Notes under the pieces: generated by a model
What the model was told of the DNA's origin: nothing
The model's database searches: none
The model's input: the letters and a program-made list of their open reading frames with translations, nothing else
NCBI GenBank assembly: GCA_022865705.1
Contig: JALHTG010000019.1
Location: 115,784-179,783, forward strand
Reading direction: 5' to 3'
Length of the DNA stretch: 64,000 bases
DNA from: Candidatus Bathyarchaeota archaeon
GTDB taxonomy: Archaea; Thermoproteota; Bathyarchaeia; 40CM-2-53-6; JALHTG01
Shown: piece after piece, positions 27,146 to 36,542 of the stretch
How positions within the stretch are numbered: the first letter of the stretch is position 1
Layout of the letters: the number at the start of each line of letters is the position of its first letter
Made by a program: the position numbers and the translations under genes

Positions 27146-29125
27146 TCAATTGTTTTGTTTCTTTCGTTCTTCAATCAGATTCTGAACTACGGTTGGATCA
27201 GCTAGAGTTGTTACGTCTCCTAGTTCACCGAATTCTCCAGCGGCAATCTTCCTGAGAATTCTACGCATGATCTTGCCACTTCTTGTCTTCGGTAAGCCTT
27301 CGGCGAACTGTATCCTTTCTGGAACTGCAATAGGGCCGATTGTCTTACGGACGTGCAGAGCCAGATCTTTCAAAAGGGATTCAGAAGGTTGCACTCCTTC
27401 TTTCACGGTCACATAGGCGTAGATTGCTTCACCTTTGATTTCATGTGGAACTGGAACCACAGCGGCTTCGGCAACGCTCGGGTGACTGACCAGAGCACTT
27501 TCAACTTCAGCAGTTCCTAATCTGTGCCCAGACACCTTTATGACGTCGTCTACTCGTCCCATCAACCAGTAGTCTCCGTCTGAATCCACGCGGGCTCCGT
27601 CACCTGTGAAGTAGACACCTTTGTACTTGGACCAATAGATCTCCTTGAATCTCTCATGAGCCCCGAACACTGTTCGCATAAGGCCTGGCCAAGGCTTCTT
27701 GATGACTAGGTATCCTCCTTCGTTAGGAGCGGCAACAGAACCATTGTCTCGGAGTATCGCTGGTTCAATACTGGGGAAGGGTCTGCTAGCTGAACCAGGC
27801 TTCAACGTATGTGCTCCTGGCAGCGGAGTGATCAATATTCCTCCCGTCTCTGTTTGCCACCATGTATCAACTATGGGGCATCTTCCCTTTCCTATGTTAG
27901 TGTGATACCACATCCATGCTTCAGGGTTGATCGGTTCTCCCACCGTTCCAAGGAGACGGAGACTTGAGAGGTTTCTCTTGGCTGGCCACTCTGTGCCACT
28001 TTTCATCATGGCCCGAATGGCGGTTGGTGCCGTGTAGAAGATGTTGACTTTGAACTTCTCCACGACTTGCCAAAATCGATCTGGCTCAGGAAAGTCAGGG
28101 ACTCCCTCAAACATCAGAGTGGTAGCTCCCGCTGAGAGCGGTCCATAGACAATGTAGCTGTGGCCTGTTATCCAACCGATGTCAGCAGTACACCAGTAGA
28201 TGTCTTCGTCATGGTAATCGAAGATCCATTTGAATGTCAAAGTGTTGTAAAGCATGTAGCCTCCAGTTGTGTGGAGGGCTCCCTTTGGCTTTCCAGTGCT
28301 GCCGCTTGTGTACAATATGAATAAGGTATCTTCAGCGTCCATAACTTCAGGTTCATATTTGTCTGAGGCCTTTCCTGTTTCTTCGTTCCACCAGAAATCT
28401 CGGCCCGCTTTCATCGGAACTTCCTGGCCGTGTCTCTTGACAACAATTACCGATTGAACGCTCGGGGATTCTGCAAGGGCGGCGTCGGCATTCGCCTTGA
28501 GGGTGACAACTTTTCCGCGTCTGTAGAATGCATCAGCTGTGATCAGCATTTTGCATTCGCTATCGTTCAGTCGGTCTCGGAGTGATTCGACGCTGAATCC
28601 ACCGAAGACAACATTGTGTATGGCGCCTATTCTGGTACATGCCAACATCGCTATGGGGAGTTCGGGGATCATGGGAAGATAGATACCGACTCTATCCCCT
28701 TTCCTCACACCTTTTGCTTTCAGGACGTTAGCGAACTTGCACACTTCTTTGTGAAGCTGGTCATAGGTAAGCGTTCTGGTCTCGTTCTCGGGTTCCCCTT
28801 GCCAGATGATCGCCGCCTTGTTTTTTCGGGGGGTCTTCAAGTGTCTGTCAAGGCAGTTGTAGGAGGCGTTGAGCTTTCCTCCCTTGAACCATGTGAATTT
28901 CGCCTCGTCAACATCCCACTCGAAGGCTTTCTTCCATCCCTTGCTGAACCATTCCAGCTCGTCTGCGTGACTTTCCCACCATTTAGCAGGATCCTTGATA
29001 GACTCTTCGTATATCCTTCTGTACTCATCCATTCCTTTGATTATCGCTTTCTTCTTGAACTGCTCACTCGGAGGAAAAGTCCTTTCTTCTTTCATTATTG
29101 ATTCGATGGTCTTAGTGGCCGACAC
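27146..29125 (-). CDS. acs: Acetyl-CoA synthetase, AMP-forming
   Basis: The 659-residue adenylate-forming enzyme is full length for Acs. Core motifs are [12 protein letters not shown] (ATP phosphate), [24 protein letters not shown] and the C-terminal [10 protein letters not shown], whose Lys forms the adenylate and is the usual acetylation site. It makes acetyl-CoA from acetate, ATP and CoA in the cytoplasm. Short-chain acyl specificity cannot be separated by eye. Confidence 0.93.
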   Translation of the reverse strand: MSATKTIESIMKEERTFPPSEQFKKKAIIKGMDEYRRIYEESIKDPAKWWESHADELEWFSKGWKKAFEWDVDEAKFTWFKGGKLNASYNCLDRHLKTPRKNKAAIIWQGEPENETRTLTYDQLHKEVCKFANVLKAKGVRKGDRVGIYLPMIPELPIAMLACTRIGAIHNVVFGGFSVESLRDRLNDSECKMLITADAFYRRGKVVTLKANADAALAESPSVQSVIVVKRHGQEVPMKAGRDFWWNEETGKASDKYEPEVMDAEDTLFILYTSGSTGKPKGALHTTGGYMLYNTLTFKWIFDYHDEDIYWCTADIGWITGHSYIVYGPLSAGATTLMFEGVPDFPEPDRFWQVVEKFKVNIFYTAPTAIRAMMKSGTEWPAKRNLSSLRLLGTVGEPINPEAWMWYHTNIGKGRCPIVDTWWQTETGGILITPLPGAHTLKPGSASRPFPSIEPAILRDNGSVAAPNEGGYLVIKKPWPGLMRTVFGAHERFKEIYWSKYKGVYFTGDGARVDSDGDYWLMGRVDDVIKVSGHRLGTAEVESALVSHPSVAEAAVVPVPHEIKGEAIYAYVTVKEGVQPSESLLKDLALHVRKTIGPIAVPERIQFAEGLPKTRSGKIMRRILRKIAAGEFGELGDVTTLADPTVVQNLIEERKKQNN

Positions 29126-29340
29126 TATTCATTCCGCCTTGCTTTGGTTCGGATTACTCCCCGCACTGAAAGTGCTTCTGCTTAAAAGTCTTTCAGGAGA
29201 AAGAAAGTCACTCTCAACATTATATCGAACTTCGACTTGATCCTAATGACCTTGCCAAAGGAGGAGTCGTTTCAGAGTCCGAGATTGATCTCGCTACGGG
29301 CAACCTAGATCCCTAGTCTCTCTTTGGGAATGAATGTGAC

Positions 29341-30465
29341 ATGCAATACTATGTGACCCTTACCACAGACTGCAACCTTCATTGCAAGTATTGCTATGAA
29401 AAGTGTTGCAACGACATCGGAGTCGATCTTGGACAGCTTGAGGTAGATTACTCGGTTCCCAGCTCCATAAAGTATGACATAGCAGAACTCAAGAGATTCT
29501 GCGAAAGAGATCCTGATTCAACTATCATTTTCTATGGCGGAGAACCCCTTCTCAAGACCGACCTACTAGAGGACATCATGCACAAGGTGCGAGTCAGCAA
29601 ATTCATGATCCAGACAAATGGTATCTTGCTTCACAAGCTGAGTTCTGAATGTTTCAAGAGGATGGATACGATCTTGGTGTCCGTGGATGGAAACGAAGAT
29701 TTGACTGACTACTATCGAGGAAAAGGTGTTTACAACCAAGTGATTCGAAACCTCAAACGACTCCGCGAGAAAGGATTCGCTGGAGAGACGATTGCGAGGA
29801 TGACTGTAGGAAGGGAGACAAGAATCGATCAGGAAGTCTGTCATCTCCTGTTTTGCGAAGATGTGTTCAACTCTGTTCATTGGCAGCTTGATGCACTCTT
29901 CTGGCACAATGATTACGACAAAGAAGGATTCTCAGAATGGATACGAACTGAGTACAGCCCGAGAGTTAGGAATCTCATTAGCATTTGGATCAAGGAAATG
30001 AAGGATCACGGAAGAGTCCTCAGAATCTACCCGTTGATCGGGACTATGCAATCCCTACTCCTGAATGAGCCCACAAGACTAAGATGCGGAGCGGGGTGGA
30101 CGATGTTCAACATTCAGACAGATGGCAACATCACCCCATGTCCTGTGATGGCAGGGATGAGAGACTTCTACCTAGGCAATATCAAGCAGACAAACCCAGA
30201 AGACCTGATGTCACGGGCGGTACATGTGTCTGGACCATGCACTGACTGTTCCATATGCTCAATTTGTGGCGGGCGATGCCTCTATGCGAACGTGACGAAG
30301 CTCTGGGGGCAAGAAGGCTTCGAACTTGTCTGCAACACAGTGCATGAACTGGTAGGCGCTTTGAAAGATGCTGTTCCCACGATCCAACAGCTCATAGCGA
30401 AGCAACAAATCTCGCTGGAAGACTTCCAGTACCCGAAGTACAACAGCTGCGAGATTATCCCATGA
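29341..30465 (+). CDS. Radical SAM/SPASM enzyme, probably peptide- or protein-modifying
   Basis: The 374-residue protein has the radical SAM cysteine motif CNLHCKYCYEKCC at residues 11-23 and FYGGEPLL as SAM-binding glycine motif. A C-terminal SPASM region carries extra cysteines (CGAGW...TPCPV, then CTDCSICSICGGRC) for auxiliary Fe-S clusters. The layout resembles the archaeal AF1577-type family annotated as putative peptide-modifying enzymes; I name that family from memory. I found no clear small precursor-peptide gene upstream or downstream. The following small gene is a likely partner. Confidence 0.85.
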   Translation: MQYYVTLTTDCNLHCKYCYEKCCNDIGVDLGQLEVDYSVPSSIKYDIAELKRFCERDPDSTIIFYGGEPLLKTDLLEDIMHKVRVSKFMIQTNGILLHKLSSECFKRMDTILVSVDGNEDLTDYYRGKGVYNQVIRNLKRLREKGFAGETIARMTVGRETRIDQEVCHLLFCEDVFNSVHWQLDALFWHNDYDKEGFSEWIRTEYSPRVRNLISIWIKEMKDHGRVLRIYPLIGTMQSLLLNEPTRLRCGAGWTMFNIQTDGNITPCPVMAGMRDFYLGNIKQTNPEDLMSRAVHVSGPCTDCSICSICGGRCLYANVTKLWGQEGFELVCNTVHELVGALKDAVPTIQQLIAKQQISLEDFQYPKYNSCEIIP

Positions 30466-30597
30466 GAATGCGTGGGCACCGAGTCCTAGAATTTCCGTAG
30501 GCATTCGTTCAAACGAAGATTACAGGCATATCTTACATCCGCTTTATCTCCAGTCAGAGGACTACCTACAAGGACGAAAGAATTAGAGGAAATAGGA

Positions 30598-31119
30598 TTG
30601 AGCGCCGACAAGGATCACGTACTGCTTTCCAGTCTGACAAAGAAGAAACTGATAGACCTGCTCATGTTGCACACGCGGAACGTCTTTCGTGTCGACGGTC
30701 TCTACTTCTTAGGCATAGAGGAGAAATTTGGAACAGATAGTGCAGTCCAGATCGATAGACAGTGTTGGAAGACGATGGGGGCAATGGAGGCACATGAGAT
30801 CAAGAAGTATATGGGAAAATCTCACTTTCTGGTAGCGGACGTTATGAACGCTCTTCAATTCACAAGCTGGTCACTAGATCAGAAACACAAGACAGTGGAA
30901 GTTAACATGGAGAAAGGCGTTTTTCGAGTAGTTCAATGTAGAACTCAGTTGACTAGACTAGAGAAGGGGCTACCTGAATTCCCATGCAAAGAGGTAAGGT
31001 ATGAATATCTGAAGGCATTTACGATGGAACTTAATCCTCAGATCAATGTTGCTTGCAGAACGTGTCCACCGGATAGACGTTCAAAGGACTATTGGTGTGA
31101 ATGGGCATTTACAATGTGA
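30598..31119 (+). CDS. DUF6125-like small protein with C-terminal Cys motif
   Basis: The 173-residue soluble protein starts with TTG about 130 bases after the radical SAM gene. The middle contains RQCWKTMGAMEAHEIK, and the C terminus carries CRTCPPDRR followed by YWCEWAF. This is the general form of a conserved family of unknown function (DUF6125 as I recall). The three C-terminal cysteines could bind a metal. Co-orientation with the radical SAM enzyme suggests a shared pathway but does not prove it. Confidence 0.6.
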   Translation: MSADKDHVLLSSLTKKKLIDLLMLHTRNVFRVDGLYFLGIEEKFGTDSAVQIDRQCWKTMGAMEAHEIKKYMGKSHFLVADVMNALQFTSWSLDQKHKTVEVNMEKGVFRVVQCRTQLTRLEKGLPEFPCKEVRYEYLKAFTMELNPQINVACRTCPPDRRSKDYWCEWAFTM

Positions 31120-31200
31120 TTTTGTCTGTCAAGCGCGCGAAACCACTGATCCTCGCGCATCTCGTAACGGTTATTTCGCAGGATTATACATCACCTGCGC

Positions 31201-31692
31201 ATGTTCGGTGTCGAAATAAACAGAGATGTCAGGATCACTCTGCATAGTTTCACTGGCCACTTCAAGGGTTTCGAGAAAGTCGAAGCAGTACGAGAAATCT
31301 TTGGAGACGAAACTGAGAAGGTTCTCAATAATCTGAAGGTTGAGTTCTATTCCGCAAGACGAGGATACATGGGTGTGAGTGACCAGGATGGACACTTGCT
31401 GATCAGCGCGCACTATCTCAGAAACGGGAATGAGAGAGATCTATATCTGGACATAGTCCACGAATTGGTCCATGTGAAGCAGTTCTTAGAAGGCAAGGAG
31501 CTTTTCGAGAATAGATGGGAGTACGTTGACAGGCCCACAGAGATTGAAGCATATCAACACGCAGTGAAGGAGGCGCGGAGAATCGGTATGAGCGAGGACG
31601 AGATTTACGAGTATCTCAAGACAGAATGGATGAGTGACGAAGAACTACAAAAGCTTGCAAAGTCTGTTGGCGTGAAGATTCCGTCTGGATAG
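31201..31692 (+). CDS. Zincin-type metallopeptidase-like protein
   Basis: A 163-residue protein with the HExxH motif in DIVHELVHVKQ near residue 96, and a downstream EIEAYQHA whose Glu can be the third zinc ligand (gluzincin pattern). No signal peptide or membrane helix is present, so it acts in the cytoplasm. The true substrate is unknown. The start ATG is at residue 1 (MFGVEINRDV). Confidence 0.75.
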   Translation: MFGVEINRDVRITLHSFTGHFKGFEKVEAVREIFGDETEKVLNNLKVEFYSARRGYMGVSDQDGHLLISAHYLRNGNERDLYLDIVHELVHVKQFLEGKELFENRWEYVDRPTEIEAYQHAVKEARRIGMSEDEIYEYLKTEWMSDEELQKLAKSVGVKIPSG

Positions 31693-31711
31693 CGGATGCA
31701 TAGCCGTTCGT

Positions 31712-32383
31712 TCAATGCGGTTTGATCTGCTTATCCTTCTCACACCATTCGCAATAGTCTTGTAGTCGACATGTGGAGCATTTAGGTCCAATCGACCTGC
31801 AGACCCTCTTACCGAATCGAACCATGATCTCATTTACTTCTATCCACTGCCCTTTCCTGAAGTATTGAGAGAGCTGACGTTCTGTCTGCTCAGGCGTTCT
31901 GCTATTGACGAGCCCCAGCCTGTTTGAGATCCTGTGAACATGAGTGTCAACAGGGATCGCAGGTTCACCGAAACCGTAGACTAGAACACAGTTCGCAGTC
32001 TTCCTTCCAACCAGCGGAAGCTCCAATAAGCTCCCCAAATCCCTCGGTACTTCTCCTTTGTATCGCCCTGCAATGACTTTCGCTACTTCCCTGATCTTCC
32101 TCGCTTTGACATGGTAGAAGCCTGCTGGACGGATTAGTCGTTCCACGGTTCTCACGGGAGCCTTGGCCAAGGCTTCCGCCGAAGGAAACTTGGCGAAAAG
32201 CTGTGTGGCGGCTCTGTCAGTATTCTCGTCTCTCGTTCTCTGAGAGAGTATGGTTGCGATTAGAACTCTGAAGGGGTCTCTTCTCTTGGTCCTGGCTACT
32301 TTCTTGAGTGTGGTTTCGCCGTGATTTCCTTCGCTTATCTCGTTTCTCATTTCTTCGATTAGTCGGTGCGGGGTAAGCTTCAT
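31712..32383 (-). CDS. nth: Endonuclease III (DNA glycosylase/AP lyase)
   Basis: The 223-residue HhH-GPD protein carries the helix-hairpin-helix LPLVGRKTAN with the catalytic Lys, the catalytic Asp in IPVDTHVHR, and the C-terminal 4Fe-4S ligands in the spacing C-x6-C-x2-C-x5-C. It removes oxidised pyrimidines from DNA and cuts the abasic site in base excision repair. Confidence 0.93.
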   Translation of the reverse strand: MKLTPHRLIEEMRNEISEGNHGETTLKKVARTKRRDPFRVLIATILSQRTRDENTDRAATQLFAKFPSAEALAKAPVRTVERLIRPAGFYHVKARKIREVAKVIAGRYKGEVPRDLGSLLELPLVGRKTANCVLVYGFGEPAIPVDTHVHRISNRLGLVNSRTPEQTERQLSQYFRKGQWIEVNEIMVRFGKRVCRSIGPKCSTCRLQDYCEWCEKDKQIKPH

Positions 32384-32474
32384 GTGGCGTGCCCTCTAGA
32401 TATGTTCACTCAGACATGCGACGGTCTATTACCGCGTTTCCATACTGCTTCTCACTTCTATTGACCGACATACC

Positions 32475-33536
32475 TCAAATAACGTGAACTGAAGACGCCT
32501 TGAAGTTGAGGTACACCTGTGATCCGAGGTTTAGTTTCATTTCTTCGAATGACTTTCTTGTTATTACAGCGGTGAACTCCTTTCCTGTATCCACCTTGAT
32601 CTGAACCTGTCGATTCAGGTCAACGACTTCGATCACCTTTCCCTTCAACATGTTTCTCGCACTACTTTGAATAGGGCTGGTTGAAACGATGATCTCTTCA
32701 GGTCTGATGAAGATAGTCACGTTACCTTCTTTCTGAGTTGTCACCTCAATTGTGACGTTGCCTCCTATGTCGATCAGAGCAAGACCAGGTTCAATTACTC
32801 TGGTATGCCCAGAATAGACGTTCTGGAGCTTCGCGAAATCTGTGAGGAAATCCGAAGGCTTCTTGAACACTTCTTCGACACTTCCGATTTCAGTAAGCTC
32901 TCCTTCGCGAAGAACTGCTGCCTTAGACGCCAAGTTCTGCGCTTGAAGCATGTTGTGAGTTGCCATGACAACAGTCACCTTGCGTTCCCGATTAACCTTG
33001 GAAACTATTTGTTCGATTATGACAGAGTTCTTCGGGTCGAGATTGGCGGTGGGCTCGTCCAACAGCAATAGCTCAGGTTCAAAAATCAGGGCCTGAGCTA
33101 AGGAAACCCTCTGCATTTCGCCTCCTGAGAGTCTTGTCGCTCTTCTTTCCTCAAAACCTTCTAGCCTTACGAGCGCCAGGGTGTCAACCACTTTTTGAGT
33201 GAGATCCCGATTCGCTCCTCTGATTCGAAGAGGATATGCAACGTTGTCGTAGACGGAGGTGTTGAACATGACGCTTTGTTGGAAAACGATGCCAATATGC
33301 CGGCGAATAGTCAATCTTTCTTTCTCAGGCTGGGCTGTATCAACGCCGTCGTAGAGTATCTGACCTTTTGTCGGTTCATCTAGAAGGTCTAACAGTCGCA
33401 GGAATGTAGTTTTGCCGCTTCCACTAGGCCCCACAACGGCGAGGAAATCCCCTCGATCAATTCCCATGTTAATGCTCTTCAGAGCAATCTTCTCGTGGTA
33501 CTGCTTTGTCAACTTTCGTGCCTCAACTATTGGCAT
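32475..33536 (-). CDS. tupC: Tungstate/molybdate ABC transporter ATPase with TOBE domain
   Basis: The 353-residue ATPase has Walker A GPSGSGKTT, signature LSGGEMQR and Walker B LLLLDEPTANLDP. A C-terminal extension of about 120 residues has the TOBE oxyanion-sensing fold (RNMLKGKVIEV, GSQVYLNFKASSVHVI). It begins one base after the permease stop. It powers tungstate (or molybdate) import together with the next two genes; TOBE may give feedback inhibition by the oxyanion. Confidence 0.88.
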   Translation of the reverse strand: MPIVEARKLTKQYHEKIALKSINMGIDRGDFLAVVGPSGSGKTTFLRLLDLLDEPTKGQILYDGVDTAQPEKERLTIRRHIGIVFQQSVMFNTSVYDNVAYPLRIRGANRDLTQKVVDTLALVRLEGFEERRATRLSGGEMQRVSLAQALIFEPELLLLDEPTANLDPKNSVIIEQIVSKVNRERKVTVVMATHNMLQAQNLASKAAVLREGELTEIGSVEEVFKKPSDFLTDFAKLQNVYSGHTRVIEPGLALIDIGGNVTIEVTTQKEGNVTIFIRPEEIIVSTSPIQSSARNMLKGKVIEVVDLNRQVQIKVDTGKEFTAVITRKSFEEMKLNLGSQVYLNFKASSVHVI

Positions 33537-33537
33537 C

Positions 33538-34236
33538 TTACCTTCTCATCCCTTTCCATTGCATCTGCGTCAACACCCAATTGACTAAGAACGACATCAG
33601 AAGGAGAATAATACCCAGAGCCATAGCCACACTGAATTCACCGAGTTCTGTTTCGAGCACAATTGCTGTCGTTAAGACTCTTGTCGCCCATCTTATGTTT
33701 CCCCCAACAATCATGACAGCGCCGACTTCGGATATTGCAGCGCCGAACGCTACGATTATCGCCATCAGAAGTCCGAGTCTGGCCTCTTTCAGAATGGTCA
33801 TGGTAACCTGCGATCTTGTTGCCCCGAGCGACACGGCCTTGTCATGAATGATTTTGTCCACTGCGCCTATCGATGAAATGGTCACGCCAGCAACAATAGG
33901 CACAGCCATGATCGATTGGGCTATTATCATCGCCGTCGGTGTATAGAGAAGCTGCAATGGCCCGAGAGGCCCGGATGTTGATAGCATCAAGTAGACCAGC
34001 AGACCAACTACAACAGGGGGAAGGCCCATCAACGTGTTTACTATGCTTATCAGGAGGCGCTTTCCAGCAAAATCCCTTAACGCAATTGTCGCTCCTGTTG
34101 GGATGCCGAGAAAGGCTCCAATAGCAATGGCAATACCTGAGACTCTCAGTGTCAATAGTATGATGCTGTATACTTCTGGATTGAAAGATATCAATAGCCA
34201 TAGGGCCTTGACTAAGCCCTCAAGGATTGCACTCAA
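33538..34236 (-). CDS. tupB: Tungstate ABC transporter permease
   Basis: A 232-residue BPD_transp_1 permease with five to six membrane helices and an EAA-type loop (DKAVSLGATRSQV). The stretch PPVVVGLLVYLMLS is typical of TupB-like permeases. It lies between the binding protein gene (upstream, 120-base gap) and the ATPase gene (1-base gap) on the same strand. Confidence 0.87.
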   Translation of the reverse strand: MSAILEGLVKALWLLISFNPEVYSIILLTLRVSGIAIAIGAFLGIPTGATIALRDFAGKRLLISIVNTLMGLPPVVVGLLVYLMLSTSGPLGPLQLLYTPTAMIIAQSIMAVPIVAGVTISSIGAVDKIIHDKAVSLGATRSQVTMTILKEARLGLLMAIIVAFGAAISEVGAVMIVGGNIRWATRVLTTAIVLETELGEFSVAMALGIILLLMSFLVNWVLTQMQWKGMRR

Positions 34237-34356
34237 CTCTGCTTCCCATCCCTTAGGAAATGGAGCTTCTGACCTGAAAAAGAGGTTGGTGGAAGACCTG
34301 CATATCCTTGGATTCCTCTTTTGAAATGTTGATTGAACGAAGGCAGGTCATCATAG

Positions 34357-35286
34357 CTACGAATTCTGTGAATCATACCAAGCGATTTCTTTCTCTTGGA
34401 TTGGAAAACCGAGTTCACTTGCTCTACTGAAGTTCCTCGCGATCGGGAAGAACATGGTTTCACCGCCTTTCTTGTAATCTGTGATGAGTCTCTGTCCCTC
34501 CTCTGAGATCAGGAACTTGGCGAAGGCAAGTGCCATCCTGTAGTTTCGCTGCGGATACTTCTCTGGGTTGACGGGAATAACAGCATAGGGATTCAGCAAA
34601 TCTGCATCTCTCTCAGCAACAACATCAAGATTCGTCAACTGATCTTTGAAGGCTAGCCAAGTAGCTCTATCTGTCAATGTGTATGCTTTCTTTTCATTAG
34701 TCATACGCAGCACTGTCCCCATCCCAGCTCCAGCTTCGAGATACCAAGAGAAGGTTCTGTTTGATGGTTTGATGCCGATCTTTGTCCAGATGCTCAGTTC
34801 CTTGGTATGTGTGCCAGATTTGTCAGCGCGAGAAATGAAAACAGCAGCGCCCTTTTCGCCTGTGTTGGCAATCTTCTGGAAAGCCAAGGAAGCATTGGTT
34901 GAGCCTCTAATCCCGGCTGGGTCGTCTCTGGGGCCGATTATGACGTAGTCATTGTACATGACTCCGACTCTGTGCACCCCGTATCCTTCCTTGACAAAAG
35001 GTTCTTCCAGTTCTCTTGCATGGACTAAAACCACGTCGGCATCTCCTCTCTTCGCTATCTCGATTGATTCGCCTGTTCCCTTCGAAAGAATCTTGACTTG
35101 CGCGTTGTATTTCTTCTCGAAAACCGGAGTCAGATAGTCAAGGAGACCTGTGTCGAACGTGCTTGTGGTGGTGGATAGGATGAGTTGTTGTTTAGGAGGA
35201 GGCTGCAGATAGATGTATGCCAGGGATGCTCCTGCAATGAGTACCATGGCGACTACGATAATCAGAATTCTATTCAGTTTGTTCAT
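34357..35286 (-). CDS. tupA: Tungstate-binding extracellular protein
   Basis: About 309 residues from the ATG at 35286. One N-terminal membrane anchor is followed by the TupA hallmark LILSTTTSTFDTGLL, whose TTTS residues bind the oxyanion, then GTGESIEIAKRGDADVVLVH and SRADKSGTHTKE. It captures tungstate outside the membrane and hands it to TupB/TupC. Tungsten use fits tungsten-dependent oxidoreductases of anaerobic archaea. Confidence 0.9.
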   Translation of the reverse strand: MNKLNRILIIVVAMVLIAGASLAYIYLQPPPKQQLILSTTTSTFDTGLLDYLTPVFEKKYNAQVKILSKGTGESIEIAKRGDADVVLVHARELEEPFVKEGYGVHRVGVMYNDYVIIGPRDDPAGIRGSTNASLAFQKIANTGEKGAAVFISRADKSGTHTKELSIWTKIGIKPSNRTFSWYLEAGAGMGTVLRMTNEKKAYTLTDRATWLAFKDQLTNLDVVAERDADLLNPYAVIPVNPEKYPQRNYRMALAFAKFLISEEGQRLITDYKKGGETMFFPIARNFSRASELGFPIQEKEIAWYDSQNS

Positions 35287-35365
35287 CGTATTCGACACGA
35301 GATGTTCGTCCATACATAACGGATCTCTACATAAGTATGAGCTAGGATAATCGGCATGAATTCAG

Positions 35366-35764
35366 TTGGTTCAGAAACGAGAGAGCCTGACTCCTTCCTT
35401 CAAGGTGTGGCTGAAGAAGCGTGAACAGGACGTTCTGGGTGAAGGAGGCACTTCTCTCCTAGAGGCTATTGGCAGTTGTGGTTCAATAGCGCGCGCGATA
35501 GGGATGGGTGAGGCTGAGACGCTTGTGTTGGCTAGGAGCAGAAACGCCTTGGCTGTGTTGGATGATAAGGAGGCAAGAGCCATAGCAAAAAGCTGGAATC
35601 TAGAATATACGAGCACACTGATGGTTCTGTATGAAGCATTTGCGAAGAATCTGATCGGCTATGATGAATTGGTTGAGGATCTGGCCAAGCTCACTAAGAT
35701 CATGTGGATTTCAACCGACGTGATAACCGATATCATTAGAAGAGCAAAGGAGGTGAAAAAATGA
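35366..35764 (+). CDS. Chimera of ModE N-terminal domain and a PIN-type (DUF3368) toxin C-terminal half
   Basis: Residues 8-45 match the start of the ModE molybdate-regulator DNA-binding domain (FKVWLKKREQDVLGEGG, then GSCGSIARAIGM), but the recognition part is cut off. From about residue 47 (GEAETLVLAR, then LDDKEARAIA) the sequence is the C-terminal half of a VapC-like DUF3368 PIN protein. The N-terminal PIN half with its first catalytic Asp is missing. The gene overlaps the antitoxin gene by ATGA, starts with TTG and diverges from tupABC, where a ModE regulator would be expected. A deletion that fused modE to a neighbouring toxin explains it. Function is uncertain. Confidence 0.7.
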   Translation: MVQKRESLTPSFKVWLKKREQDVLGEGGTSLLEAIGSCGSIARAIGMGEAETLVLARSRNALAVLDDKEARAIAKSWNLEYTSTLMVLYEAFAKNLIGYDELVEDLAKLTKIMWISTDVITDIIRRAKEVKK

Positions 35765-36081
35765 AGAAAGAAGAGTTGGTTGCAACGAGGCTGCCCAAAA
35801 GCCTGGTATCGGATTTGAAGAAGATCGAGAGCGCGGAGCAGTCTGATCGCTCCACAGTCCTACGGAAGCTGCTTTACAAAGCGGTTACGGACTGGAAGAA
35901 GGAGCATGCAGCTAGACTGTATGCTGAGGGCAGGGTGACCATGGAGAGGGCTGCCATGGAGTGCGGAGTTTCTGTTAGAGAGATGATGGAATACCTGAAA
36001 GCGAGAAAGATACCCGCGCAATATGACGTGGAGGATTTGGAGGAGGATATGAAGAACTTCTACAGGAGGATAGGACGATGA
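35761..36081 (+). CDS. UPF0175/RHH-type antitoxin
   Basis: The 106-residue protein has a ribbon-helix-helix N terminus (ATRLPKSLVSDLKKI) and a UPF0175-like C-terminal region (EGRVTMERAAMECGVSVREMM). UPF0175 antitoxins usually pair with DUF3368 PIN toxins, which matches the toxin remnant it overlaps. With the toxin active site lost, it may now be a free regulator. Confidence 0.8.
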   Translation: MKKEELVATRLPKSLVSDLKKIESAEQSDRSTVLRKLLYKAVTDWKKEHAARLYAEGRVTMERAAMECGVSVREMMEYLKARKIPAQYDVEDLEEDMKNFYRRIGR

Positions 36082-36427
36082 AGCCTCCCCGGACTATTGC
36101 TTAAAGGGATGCAAAGGCTTCCCTGGACCCAAGGAATCGCATGTGATACTGCTGTGAGTGTGAATCACGCCCGATCCATAGTCCCACTGTGCTTGGATGA
36201 GTGAATTCACTGCGTTCAAGAACTCTCTGATTAGGGGCATTCGCATATATGCTCTGGTTAAGGTAGGCCCGCAAGCCGAAATGGCTCCATTCACATCGTC
36301 TGCGAGAAGTGCGTGATGATCACAACTATGAAAGTGCGAGTCTCCTCAGTCTGGGGCTGGAGAATCGAGTTCAGGCTCGTTTGATCAGGGTTTGACGACT
36401 GGAAAAGGCCCCTGATAAAAGATTAGG
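36082..36427. other. Intergenic region, no supported gene
   Basis: A 66-codon minus-strand frame (36094-36294) with no recognised domain covers part of it. Its stretch YGSGVIHTHSSITC is unusual enough to search, but I cannot call it. No repeat or promoter stands out. Confidence 0.3.
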
Positions 36428-36542
36428 TGGACCGGGCGGGATTTGAACCCGCGGCTTCCGCGTCTCTGTGCAAGATGCGAACTCGGCGTATGTACTGACG
36501 ACGTCTAAATCGCCATTCATACCAAGTTGAACTCCCCGGGTC
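36428..36542 (-). tRNA. tRNA-like gene, degenerate or intron-interrupted, isotype unassigned
   Basis: On the minus strand the T arm (GCGGG TTCAAAT CCCGC), 3' acceptor CCGGTCC and A73 (36428) are perfect. A D-arm-like GTTC...GGTA...GAAT lies near 36535. The only 5' acceptor candidate, GACCCGG (36536-36542), has two mismatches, no anticodon stem closes cleanly, and the length (115) exceeds a tRNA. Unlike the other tRNAs here there is no TATA box 25-35 bases upstream. It is a tRNA pseudogene or a multi-intron tRNA I could not resolve. Confidence 0.5.

Noticed and set aside
29126-29340. Possible precursor peptide upstream of the radical SAM gene
   Set aside because: A short frame ending near 29314 has no usable start codon and no leader-peptide features.
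36094-36294. Minus-strand 66-codon frame with YGSGVIHTHSS
   Set aside because: The sequence looks protein-like, but no domain or context supports it, so it is only listed with the intergenic region.
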